Positions 1 to 6,707 of a DNA stretch of 13,277 bases are shown here, one piece after another (within the stretch, counting starts at the first letter, position 1; each line of letters opens with the position of its first letter). The stretch comes from an uncultured Collinsella sp. (GTDB lineage: Bacteria; Actinomycetota; Coriobacteriia; Coriobacteriales; Coriobacteriaceae). The DNA lies in the NCBI GenBank assembly GCA_900549535.1, contig UROR01000052.1, positions 1-13,277 on the forward strand. Direction: 5' to 3'. A model generated the notes under the pieces. The model searched no databases. It was given only the letters and a program-made list of their open reading frames with translations, and was not told where the DNA came from. The position numbers were made by a program, and so were the translations under genes.

Positions 1-945
1 GCACCCGCTGCCGACGGGGGTGGCGGTGAGGCGGCTGTTGGGGCCGAGCTGGCACTCCTCGCCCACGGTGACGTGGCCGATCAGGTGCGTTTGCGGCCAC
101 ACGACGGTGTCGCGGCCGATGACGGCATCGGGGCCGATCCAGGCCTGCGTGGGGTCGATGAAGGTAACGCCCTCGGCCATCCAGTGCTCGTTGATGCGGT
201 CGCGCGCGATGGCGGTAAGCTGCGCGAGCTGGATGCGGCTGTTGACGCCCAGGCCGTCGCGGTAGTCATCGCAGTGGAAGATGGAGACTGCCTGGCCGTG
301 GCCTTTGAGAATCTCGAGCATGTCGGGCAGGTAGTACTCGGACTGCGCGTTGTCGTTGCCGATCTCGTCGATGTGGGCGGCGAGCTGCGCGCCGTCGAAG
401 GCGTAGCAGCCGGCGTTGCACTCCAGCAGCGTGGCGGCCTGCTCGGGCGTGCAGTCCTTCTGCTCGATGATGCGCTCGATCTGACCATCGGCGCCCAGCT
501 TGATGCGGCCGTAGCCGAAAGGATCGGGCGGGGTCATGGTCATGACGGTGCAGGCGAGCTCGCCGGTGGCGACGGTTTGCGCGAACTTGGCGACGGTGTC
601 GGCGGTGATGAGCGGCAAGTCGCCGTTGAGCACGACGACCGGGCCTTGCGTGATGCCGCAGGCCTCGAGTGCGACCTTCACGGCGTGGCCGGTGCCCAGG
701 CGCTCGGTCTGCTCGACGCACTCGACCTTGGTGGCGCTGTTGGCGTAGGCGCCGTCGATCAGGGCGCGCATTTCGTCGGCGTGGCTGCCGATGACGACCA
801 CGACGCGGCTGCAGCCGGCCTTGATGGTAGCGTCGACGATCCACTGGACCATGGGCTTGCCCAGGATCTTGTGCGAAACCTTGCAGTGGTTCGACTTCAT
901 GCGGGTGCCCTCGCCGGCAGCGAGGATAATTGCGGTTGCGTCCAT
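1..945 (-). CDS. glmU: Bifunctional N-acetylglucosamine-1-phosphate uridyltransferase / glucosamine-1-phosphate acetyltransferase GlmU (C-terminus beyond window)
   Basis: GlmU acetylates glucosamine-1-P and then couples it to UTP, giving cytoplasmic UDP-GlcNAc for peptidoglycan. The window holds 315 codons from ATG at 945 to the left edge, about two thirds of a usual ~455-residue protein. Visible in the translation are the nucleotidyltransferase loop LAAGEGTRMKS (residues 8-18), QTERLGTGHA (79-88), NGDLPL (107-112, D109 being the likely Mg ligand), GYGRI, and GVNSR at the end of the uridyltransferase domain. Left-handed beta-helix hexapeptides then begin (IGPDAVIGRDTVVW, GHVTVGEECQLGPNS). The acetyltransferase active site would lie outside the window. 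AGGAG sits 8 nt before the ATG on the minus strand. The gene is transcribed divergently from the ECF operon. The long plus-strand reading frame over 73-1020 is antisense shadow. Identity is secure. Confidence 0.96.
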   Translation of the reverse strand, partial: MDATAIILAAGEGTRMKSNHCKVSHKILGKPMVQWIVDATIKAGCSRVVVVIGSHADEMRALIDGAYANSATKVECVEQTERLGTGHAVKVALEACGITQGPVVVLNGDLPLITADTVAKFAQTVATGELACTVMTMTPPDPFGYGRIKLGADGQIERIIEQKDCTPEQAATLLECNAGCYAFDGAQLAAHIDEIGNDNAQSEYYLPDMLEILKGHGQAVSIFHCDDYRDGLGVNSRIQLAQLTAIARDRINEHWMAEGVTFIDPTQAWIGPDAVIGRDTVVWPQTHLIGHVTVGEECQLGPNSRLTATPVGSGC

Positions 946-977
946 GTGATCTCCTGTTACGTTATAGAGACGTGTGT

Positions 978-1005
978 TTGGAAACGATACACGGCGCAAT
1001 ATGAT
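978..1005 (+). promoter_or_regulatory. Possible sigma70-type promoter for the ECF transporter operon
   Basis: TTGGAA (978-983) and TATGAT (1000-1005) are separated by 16 nt, in the divergent gap between glmU and the T-component gene. It would leave a leader of about 130 nt before the GTG at 1145. No riboswitch fold (TPP, cobalamin or other) was recognised in that leader. This is a consensus match only; competing sites cannot be excluded. Confidence 0.35.
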
Positions 1006-1144
1006 ACCGCAGGCATATGACGAGCGCGTAACGATTGGTTTGCGGCGGTTGAGGCTTGCGCCGCCGGCGGGGCGTTTGCGCTGCTTGCGTGCGGCGTTGG
1101 CGGTGCTGCGGAGCTGTCGTTTGAGCGAGGGGACGGGGGTACCC

Positions 1145-2032
1145 GTGGACAACATACGAGAGGGGTTTGGCGGCGAGCCCGTCGCGGCATTCTCGATGTC
1201 GCATCCGGCTGTGCCGGCACTCTATATAGTGCTGACGCTGGGGCTCACTATGTTCGCGATGCAGCCGGTACTGATTGCGCTGTCACTTGCGGGCGGGCTG
1301 GCGTATGGATTTGCGACGCGTGGGGCTGCCCGCACGCTGGGTGCACTTCGCTGGCAGCTGCCGGTGATTTTGATCGTCGCGGTGCTCAATCCGCTGTTTA
1401 GCGCCTCGGGCTTGACGGAGCTGTTCCGTATTGGCATGCGCGCGGTGTATCTGGAGAGCATGGTATACGGCCTGTGCATGGGCGGGCTGTTTGTGGCGAG
1501 CGTGCTGTGGTTTGAGGCCGCGGCGTCGATGCTCGAATACGACAAGGTGCTCGCGCTGCTGGGCAATGCCGTACCGGTGATTGCGCTCATGATCTCGATG
1601 TGCATGCGGCTTATCCCGCAGTTTTTGCGCCGCGGCCGTACGGTGCTGGCGGTGCAGGATGCGATTGATGTGCCGGGGCGCACGCCGGCCGACCCCGTGC
1701 GCTCGCGCCTGCGGGCGTCGAGCGTGTTGATGGGCTGGGGCATGGAAGATTCGCTGGAGCGTGCGGACGCGATGCGCTCGCGCGGGTGGGGCGCCGCGAC
1801 GCGTCGAACGACGTATGCGCGGTATCGGCTGGGGCGCAGCGACGTTGCCGCGCTGGTTGGGCTTGCGCTGTTTGGTGCTGCCGCGGTGGCGGTGGCGTGG
1901 ACCGCGACGACGCAGTATTCGTTTTATCCGCAGCTCTCGGTGCCGGCGCCGTGGCCGGGCTATGTCGTGTACGCTGCCTGGATGGTGCTGCCTTGCGCGT
2001 TGCATGCGATTGATGAGAAGAGGTTTGGCTGA
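1145..2032 (+). CDS. ECF transporter transmembrane (T) component
   Basis: This is the membrane-embedded scaffold of an energy-coupling-factor importer, linking the ATPases to a substrate-binding S protein. From the GTG at 1145 the product is 295 residues, near the usual 250-300. Hydrophobic segments cover roughly residues 20-60, 70-95, 105-135 and 145-165, with two more near the C-terminus. The coupling motif ADAMRSRGWG (207-216) matches the conserved A-x-x-x-R-G signature that contacts the ATPases. The frame is open back to 974, but that upstream stretch is Arg-rich and unlike a T protein. GTG 1145 and ATG 1196 are the credible starts; neither has a strong ribosome-binding site, though a G-rich run (GACGGGGG) precedes 1145. 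The stop overlaps the next ATG by one base (TGATG), so translation is coupled to the ATPase. Confidence 0.82.
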   Translation: MDNIREGFGGEPVAAFSMSHPAVPALYIVLTLGLTMFAMQPVLIALSLAGGLAYGFATRGAARTLGALRWQLPVILIVAVLNPLFSASGLTELFRIGMRAVYLESMVYGLCMGGLFVASVLWFEAAASMLEYDKVLALLGNAVPVIALMISMCMRLIPQFLRRGRTVLAVQDAIDVPGRTPADPVRSRLRASSVLMGWGMEDSLERADAMRSRGWGAATRRTTYARYRLGRSDVAALVGLALFGAAAVAVAWTATTQYSFYPQLSVPAPWPGYVVYAAWMVLPCALHAIDEKRFG

Positions 2033-3675
2033 TGGCTCGGTTGGATAACTGCTCGGTAACGGGCGGGGCGTGCGGCTCCGATGTGCCTGCGATTGAGGTG
2101 CGGGGCCTGAGCTTTACCTACCCCGGGGCTGAGGCGCCGGTACTCGACGAGCTCGACTGGTCTGTTCCCCAAGGTGCATTTGCGCTGCTTGTCGGTGGTA
2201 CCGGGTCGGGTAAGTCAACGCTGCTCTCGCTGCTCAAGCCCGAGATTTCGCCGACGGGCGAATGCGCTGGCGAGCTGCGCGTGCTGGGCGAGAGCGTTGC
2301 CGACATGAACGTTCGGGCGTCCGCGGAGCGCGTGGGCTATGTGTTTCAGGACCCCGAGAACCAGATCGTGTGCGAGGCCGTGTGGCACGAGATGGCGTTT
2401 GGCCTGGAAAATCTGGGTATGTCGCGCGACGAGATGCGCCGTCGCGTAGCCGAGACCAGCTATTTCTTTGGGCTGGAGGATTGGCTCCACCGCGATACCG
2501 ATACGCTTTCGGGCGGACGCAAGCAGCTGCTGTCGTTGGCGGCCGTGCTGGCCTTGCGCCCGCGCGTGCTGCTTCTCGACGAGCCCACGTCCCAGCTCGA
2601 TCCTGTTGCCGAGAAAAATTTTCTGCACGCGCTGTTTCGCGTGAACCGCGAGCTGGGTTGCACGGTTGTTGTGGCAACGCATCAGCCGCGCCCGATGCTC
2701 GAATATGCGACGTGCGCGTATCGGATTGAGGGCGGCCGCGTGCGCGAGGTGGCCGACATTGCCTCCTTGGGGCATCGCGAAGAGCTGTTTTCTGGCGAGG
2801 TGCCAGGGTGGGGTGGCTCGCGGCGTGCAAAAAACGGAATTTTCAGCATCGCTGGTGACCAGCAGGGCTCTTTGGACCCGCACGCGGACGTTGCGGGTGC
2901 AAAAAAGGGACCGAAAACGGACAAATCGGCTAAATTTGAGGCGCAAATCCTGCCGCAGGACGACTCGGGGGCGTCATCGCGCGCCGGTGGATGCAGAATA
3001 TTCCCAAAAATGTACGCTGGCTCGGCCACCACCTTGACAGGAAGCTGGTTTCGCTACGATCGGGCGTCCGGCTGGGTGCTGCGCGGACTCGATGTGGCGT
3101 TTTCGACTGGCGCGGTGCATGCGATTGTGGGCGGAAACGGCTGCGGCAAGTCGACGATGCTCTCGGTGCTGGCCAAAACGGTCAAGTTGCAGCGTGGTCG
3201 CATGGTGCGTGGAGCGGCCTCGGCTGCGCTGCTGCCGCAGAACCCCAAGGCCCTGCTGGTTGCCGAGACAGTGCGCGACGAGCTGATGGAATGGGCCTCG
3301 ACCTGCGGATATGACGAGGACGCGGCCCAGGAGCGCGCGGCGCAGCTGGGATTGGACGGCCTGGATGCGCGCCATCCGTACGATCTTTCGGGCGGTCAGC
3401 GTCAGCTGCTCGCGTTGGCAAAGCTGCTGTTGATTGGTCCGGAGCTGTTGCTGCTCGACGAGCCCACGAAGGGGCTGGACCTGACGAGCCGCCGCATTAT
3501 CGCCCGCGCCCTGTGCGAGCATGCGCAAGCCGGCGGCACCGTCATCATGGCCACGCACGACCTGGACTTCGCCGAGCAGGTTGCCGACGACGTTGCCATG
3601 ATGTTCGACGGCGAAATTGCCTGCATGGAGCCGCCGGCCGACTTCTTTGCCGACAACGTGTTTTATAGGGCGTGA
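2032..3675 (+). CDS. ECF transporter ATPase, two ABC domains fused in one chain
   Basis: This 547-residue protein carries both nucleotide-binding domains of an ECF module. Domain 1 has Walker A GGTGSGKST (55-63), signature SGGRKQ (160-165) and Walker B LLLDEPTSQLD with D183/E184. Domain 2 has Walker A GGNGCGKST (367-375), signature LSGGQRQ (452-458) and Walker B LLLLDEPTKGLD with D476/E477. All catalytic motifs are intact in both halves. ATP hydrolysis on the cytoplasmic face drives uptake through the T and S proteins encoded on either side. Many organisms encode these domains as two genes (ecfA1/ecfA2); here they are joined. The joining linker, residues about 266-326, is compositionally odd (Lys/Gly/Asp/Ser-rich, A-rich DNA with palindromes) and is annotated separately. 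The start overlaps the T gene stop by one base. Confidence 0.93.
   Translation: MARLDNCSVTGGACGSDVPAIEVRGLSFTYPGAEAPVLDELDWSVPQGAFALLVGGTGSGKSTLLSLLKPEISPTGECAGELRVLGESVADMNVRASAERVGYVFQDPENQIVCEAVWHEMAFGLENLGMSRDEMRRRVAETSYFFGLEDWLHRDTDTLSGGRKQLLSLAAVLALRPRVLLLDEPTSQLDPVAEKNFLHALFRVNRELGCTVVVATHQPRPMLEYATCAYRIEGGRVREVADIASLGHREELFSGEVPGWGGSRRAKNGIFSIAGDQQGSLDPHADVAGAKKGPKTDKSAKFEAQILPQDDSGASSRAGGCRIFPKMYAGSATTLTGSWFRYDRASGWVLRGLDVAFSTGAVHAIVGGNGCGKSTMLSVLAKTVKLQRGRMVRGAASAALLPQNPKALLVAETVRDELMEWASTCGYDEDAAQERAAQLGLDGLDARHPYDLSGGQRQLLALAKLLLIGPELLLLDEPTKGLDLTSRRIIARALCEHAQAGGTVIMATHDLDFAEQVADDVAMMFDGEIACMEPPADFFADNVFYRA
2825..3014 (+). repeat. Palindrome-bearing insert-like segment in the inter-domain linker of the ATPase gene
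   Basis: Between the two ABC domains the DNA abruptly becomes A-rich with poly-A runs, unlike the GC-rich domains on both sides. It contains a direct repeat GTGCAAAAAA (2825-2834 and 2897-2906, 72 nt apart), the small palindrome GCTGGTGACCAGC (2851-2863), and a 7-bp inverted repeat ACCCGCA/TGCGGGT (2876-2882 / 2892-2898). All are kept in frame. This suggests an interspersed repeat that landed in a tolerant linker, but a naturally low-complexity linker is also possible. Both borders are approximate. Confidence 0.45.
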
Positions 3676-3679
3676 TGGG

Positions 3680-4393
3680 ATGACGGATTATCGCGTCGCG
3701 CGCCTGCTCGCAAAACTGGAGATTCCGCTGCTGCTGGCGGTGCCAGCCGTGATGGCTGCGGCGTTGCTGGCGGGCGTTGAGCAGGCGGCACTCGCCATGC
3801 TTGTCGTGGTGGCGCTGGTGCTTGCGCTGTTCTTTGCAGGCTACGAGGCGTCGCGACCGGGCCTGCGCCAGATTATGCCAACGCTGGTTCTGGCGGCGTT
3901 GGCCGCGGCGGGGCGCATCTTGTTTGGCCCCATTCCCGACTTTAAACCCGTGAGTGCCATCGCCATTATCGCGGGGGCGACGCTTGGCCGCCGCAATGGT
4001 TTTATGGTTGGCGCGCTGGCGGCGCTGAGCAGCAATTTCTTTTTTGGACAGGGCATGTGGACGCCGTGGCAGATGTATGCCTGGGGGCTCGTGGGATACG
4101 TTGGCGGTGCGCTGGCGCATGCCGGCGCTTTTGATCGCGCCGATGGCACCGTGCGTATGCCGGCGCTGCTGACCTACGGCTTTGCTTCGGGTTTGCTGTA
4201 CGGCGTTGTGATCAACGCCTACGACATTATCGGTTTTGTTCAACCGCTCACGTGGGCGGGTGCCATGGCGCGTCTTGCCACGGCGGTGCCGTTCGATATC
4301 ACGCACGGCCTTGCGACCTGCGTGTTTTTGGTCGCCCTGTACAAGCCTTGGTGTCGCCGCATCAACCGAGTCGTCGTGAAGTACGGACTGTAG
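3680..4393 (+). CDS. ECF transporter substrate-binding (S) component
   Basis: This 237-residue integral membrane protein with about six hydrophobic segments is the last gene of the T-ATPase-S operon. The conserved core is GPIPDFKPVSAIAIIAG (~residues 87-103), then GRRNGFMVGALAALSSNFFFGQG and WTPWQMYAWGLVGY. This pattern is typical of vitamin-binding ECF S proteins (ECF_trnsprt type). S proteins bind the vitamin or other nutrient and associate with the ECF module. The substrate cannot be read from sequence. The WTPWQM/SNFFFGQG style recalls CbrT-like (cobalamin) and related orphan S proteins, which is a weak inference. The start MTDYRV at 3680 is preferred over upstream in-frame starts because it lies just after the ATPase stop (4-nt gap) and removes a nonsense extension. 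Being encoded with its own ATPases and T protein suggests a dedicated (group I) importer. Confidence 0.85.
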   Translation: MTDYRVARLLAKLEIPLLLAVPAVMAAALLAGVEQAALAMLVVVALVLALFFAGYEASRPGLRQIMPTLVLAALAAAGRILFGPIPDFKPVSAIAIIAGATLGRRNGFMVGALAALSSNFFFGQGMWTPWQMYAWGLVGYVGGALAHAGAFDRADGTVRMPALLTYGFASGLLYGVVINAYDIIGFVQPLTWAGAMARLATAVPFDITHGLATCVFLVALYKPWCRRINRVVVKYGL

Positions 4394-4440
4394 GGCTGGT
4401 TGCGCCGGGGCGGGAATCAATACTGCCGAAGTGCCATTTT

Positions 4441-4604
4441 AAAACTATGCCGGTTTACGGGGCCAGATTGGCACAAGCAGACCATGCCGGCTATTTTTGA
4501 AATAGAGCAAGCCGTTTACCTGCGGTTTTATTATTTCGGAATTGCGTATGGTTGGGGGTTCGCGATTCAGCCCCGTAAACCGGCATAGTTTTGAAATAGC
4601 CGGC
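4441..4604. repeat. Long inverted-repeat element (23-bp perfect arms) in the ECF-xth gap
   Basis: Arms 4441-4463 and 4570-4592 are perfectly complementary over 23 nt (arm 1 starts AAAACTATGCCGG and ends TTTACGGGGC). The ~106-nt interior holds a second inverted pair, GCCGGCTATTT (4486-4496) with AAATAGCCGGC (4594-4604), and a local hairpin CTATTT-TTG-AAATAG (4491-4505). The nested arms could form alternative folds. No open frame of note covers it. It looks like a non-coding interspersed repeat or a structured RNA. Confidence 0.7.
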
Positions 4605-4637
4605 TGATACGACGGGCATCGTGGCCCTCAGAGAGCC

Positions 4638-4922
4638 AAATTGATCCGTTTTCTTTCGCCTCCAGACGTTCCCAGGGAATCAGCTGAACCCGCCCGCCAC
4701 GGAATCGGCCTATCTACTATGTTTGGCCCGACACCCCCAAACACAACCGCGTTTTATGAAAAACCGCAGGCTTTCTACCTGCGGTTTTCTTTTTGCGTTG
4801 TTCGCTGTGGTTGAGGGTGGTGGCTTAAACGTAGTAGATGGGCCAGTTTCGTGACAAGCGGGCCGCGTGGATGCCCTCGCGAAGTGAAAATGATTCCTTT
4901 TCCTCCGTCCCCAGGGGATCAG
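4638..4922. repeat. Second repeat cluster: imperfect inverted and direct repeats
   Basis: The 18-nt segments at 4707-4724 and 4827-4844 are reverse complements except for two positions, both T/C changes that keep G-U pairing (core ATCTACTA / TAGTAGAT). Outside them lies an imperfect direct repeat: CCCAGGGAATCAG (4671-4683) versus CCCAGGGGATCAG (4910-4922), each preceded by a TTTTC/TCC-rich tract. With the 4441-4604 element this fills the whole 535-nt gene-free gap 4394-4928. I see no coding gene there. Confidence 0.55.
4760..4795. terminator. Bidirectional rho-independent terminator
   Basis: An 11-bp perfect stem AAAACCGCAGG (4760-4770) / CCTGCGGTTTT (4778-4788) has a 7-nt loop. It is followed by TCTTTTT on the plus strand and by a T-run on the minus strand. 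It lies between the convergent ECF S-component gene and the exonuclease III gene, so it can stop both. Confidence 0.8.
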
Positions 4923-4928
4923 TTGGGG

Positions 4929-5747
4929 CTAGAGCTCTAGCGTGAGGGTGACGGGACAGTGGTCGCTGCCAAAGATATCGCCGCGGATACCGGCGTCGCA
5001 CACATTGCCGGCGATTGCGTCGCTCACCAGGAAGTAATCGATGCGCCAGCCTGCGTTGTTTTTGCGGGCATTAAAGCGGTAGCTCCACCAGCTGTAGACG
5101 CCCTCGACGTCGGGGTTTGCCGCGCGCCAGGTATCGGTAAACCCGGCGTTGAGCAGCTCGGTAAACTTGCCGCGTTCCTCGTCCGAAAAGCCTGCGTTGC
5201 CGCGGTTGGACTTGGGGTTCTTAAGGTCGATCTCCTCGTGAGCCACGTTAAAGTCGCCACAGGTCACTACGGGCTTTCCGGTCTCGCGCTCGAGGCCTGC
5301 CAAAAAGCCGCGATAGGCATCGTCCCAGGCCATGCGTACATCGATGCGCGCGAGCTCATTTTGGGCGTTGGGCGTATAGACGTCCACGAACCAAAACTTG
5401 TCGAACTCGAGCGCGCAGACGCGGCCCTCGGTTGCGGCTTGAGCGACGAGCTCGGCTGCCTCGCCCTCGCCGGCGTAGGGTAGCAATGCGTCGGCGCGTA
5501 GCACGCGCAGCGGTTCCTGGCGGCTAAAGACCGCAGTGCCCGAGTAGCCCTTGCGCTCGGCGTAGCTCCAGGTTTGGTGATAGCCGGGCAGGTCAATATC
5601 GACCTGGCCCTCCTGCAGCTTGGTCTCTTGCAGCGCCAGGATATCGACATTGAGCTCCTGTGCGATCTGGATAAAGCTCGGGTCTTTTTTGAGCACGGCG
5701 CGCAGGCCGTTGACGTTCCACGAGGCGAAAGTGTAAGTCTGAGGCAT
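4929..5747 (-). CDS. xth: Exodeoxyribonuclease III / AP endonuclease (ExoA/Xth family)
   Basis: This 272-residue Mg-dependent nuclease belongs to the EEP superfamily. It incises DNA 5' of abasic sites and degrades 3' ends in base-excision repair. Family motifs occur in order: SWNVNGLRA (9-17), LQETK (39-43, metal ligand E41), YSGTAVFSR (68-76), DVYTPNAQ (122-129, Y124), GDFNVAHEEIDL (164-175, D165/N167), NPKSNRGNAGFSDEER (177-192), a WRIDYF segment, and the terminal GSDHCPV (260-266) with the catalytic D262/H263 pair. Length and every key residue are normal. An AAAGGA ribosome-binding site precedes the ATG at 5747. It is monocistronic and divergent from the Sir2 gene. Confidence 0.95.
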   Translation of the reverse strand: MPQTYTFASWNVNGLRAVLKKDPSFIQIAQELNVDILALQETKLQEGQVDIDLPGYHQTWSYAERKGYSGTAVFSRQEPLRVLRADALLPYAGEGEAAELVAQAATEGRVCALEFDKFWFVDVYTPNAQNELARIDVRMAWDDAYRGFLAGLERETGKPVVTCGDFNVAHEEIDLKNPKSNRGNAGFSDEERGKFTELLNAGFTDTWRAANPDVEGVYSWWSYRFNARKNNAGWRIDYFLVSDAIAGNVCDAGIRGDIFGSDHCPVTLTLEL

Positions 5748-5860
5748 GGTGTCCTTTCGACGGGGTTGGCAGGCTTAAGATTAGCGCAACAGGGGCGGGG
5801 CGGAGTCCGCGAGTGATGGTGCAAACGCCGCCGTCCCGGAGACACGGACGGAGGACATAT

Positions 5861-6613
5861 ATGACGCAGGCAATATCGGACCCCAAACAGGCCTCCGCCG
5901 CGCTGGCGGAGCTGTTCGAAACCCATAGCCACGTGGTCTTCTTTGGCGGCGCGGGCGTTTCCACGGCAAGCGGCATTCCCGATTTCCGCAGCGTGGACGG
6001 TCTGTATCACCAGCGGTTTTCCTATCCGCCCGAGACTATGCTCTCGCACAGCTTCTGCGAGGCGCATCCGGCGGAGTTTTTCGACTTCTACCGGACCAAG
6101 ATGATCGCCCTTAACGCCAAGCCCAACCACTGCCATGCCAAGCTGGCGGAGCTGGAGCGCGCCGGCAAGCTCGACGCCGTGGTGACGCAAAATATCGACG
6201 GCCTGCACCAGATGGCCGGCTCGCAGCGCGTGTTCGAGCTGCATGGCTCGGTCCACCGCAATATCTGCCAGACGTGCGGCGCGGTCTACAGCGCCGAATG
6301 GATTTGCTCGCGCGAGCACGAGGATGCCGCGGGCGTGCCCGTGTGTCCTGCGTGCGGCGGTCGCATCAAGCCCGATGTGGTCCTCTACGAAGAACCGCTC
6401 GATGAGCGTGTGCTTACCGGCGCCATTGCTGCCATCGCTGCAGCCGACGCCCTCGTCGTGGGCGGAACCTCGCTCGTAGTGTATCCGGCGGCGGGCCTCA
6501 CGCGTTACTTTACTGGCGATACGCTGGCCATTTGCAATTTGGCGCCCACCGATCAGGATGCAAATGCCGACCTGCTGATTTCTTGCGACATCGCGGCCGC
6601 GTTTGCGTTCTAG
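5861..6613 (+). CDS. Sir2-family NAD-dependent protein deacylase
   Basis: This 250-residue sirtuin removes acyl groups from lysines using NAD+, yielding nicotinamide and O-acyl-ADP-ribose. Visible motifs are the Rossmann NAD loop GAGVSTASGIPDFRS (30-44), TQNIDGLH (109-116), catalytic H128 in ELHGS (126-130), the zinc ribbon C136-x2-C139 and C162-x2-C165, and GGTSLVVYPAAGL near the C-terminus. The pattern is closest to bacterial class U (Thermotoga Sir2-like) rather than the CobB desuccinylase type, an inference from overall resemblance. The frame is open back to 5813, but ATG 5861 is chosen because GGAGG (5850-5854) is correctly spaced before it. A 6-bp hairpin CCGTCC/GGACGG (5831-5836 / 5846-5851) touches that site. 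The gene is divergent from xth. Confidence 0.94.
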   Translation: MTQAISDPKQASAALAELFETHSHVVFFGGAGVSTASGIPDFRSVDGLYHQRFSYPPETMLSHSFCEAHPAEFFDFYRTKMIALNAKPNHCHAKLAELERAGKLDAVVTQNIDGLHQMAGSQRVFELHGSVHRNICQTCGAVYSAEWICSREHEDAAGVPVCPACGGRIKPDVVLYEEPLDERVLTGAIAAIAAADALVVGGTSLVVYPAAGLTRYFTGDTLAICNLAPTDQDANADLLISCDIAAAFAF

Positions 6614-6633
6614 CCCGCGCGCGCGGATACAAT
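6603..6633 (+). promoter_or_regulatory. Weak promoter candidate for the folate gene
   Basis: TACAAT (6628-6633) follows the Sir2 stop by 15 nt. The best upstream box, TTGCGT (6603-6608), is 19 nt away, which is long. It would make the folP-folK gene transcribable separately from sir2. Evidence is limited to consensus similarity; a near-identical GTATACAAT occurs before coaX. Confidence 0.3.
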
Positions 6634-6658
6634 AGAAAGACTGATTGCAAAGCGACCC

Positions 6659-6685
6659 CGCCGCCAGCGCCCGAGCGCGGCGGCG
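6659..6685 (+). promoter_or_regulatory. Strong GC hairpin just upstream of the folP-folK ribosome-binding site
   Basis: CGCCGCC (6659-6665) pairs with GGCGGCG (6679-6685), and GCGC (6667-6670) with GCGC (6675-6678). The result is an 11-bp stem with one bulged A (6666) and a CCGA loop. It ends 10 nt before AGGAGG (6696-6701). No T-run follows, so it is not a classical terminator. A role in translation control or mRNA stability is inference. Confidence 0.5.
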
Positions 6686-6707
6686 TGGGCATTTTAGGAG
6701 GATGTTC

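Noticed and set aside
73..1020. Plus-strand open frame of 315 codons over the glmU region
   Set aside because: It is the antisense shadow of glmU; the minus-strand frame carries clear GlmU motifs and a ribosome-binding site, while this product is Asp/Gly/Val-rich with no recognisable domain.
974..1144. N-terminal extension of the T-component frame back to ATG 974
   Set aside because: The extension is Arg/Leu-rich, unlike T proteins, overlaps the candidate promoter, and has no ribosome-binding site; GTG 1145 is more plausible.
1006..1144. Vitamin riboswitch in the ECF operon leader
   Set aside because: I could not find the conserved cores of TPP, cobalamin, FMN or other known vitamin riboswitches in this GC-rich leader.
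4441..4922. CRISPR array
   Set aside because: The repeats are inverted, few and unequally spaced, with no regular direct repeat-spacer structure and no cas gene.
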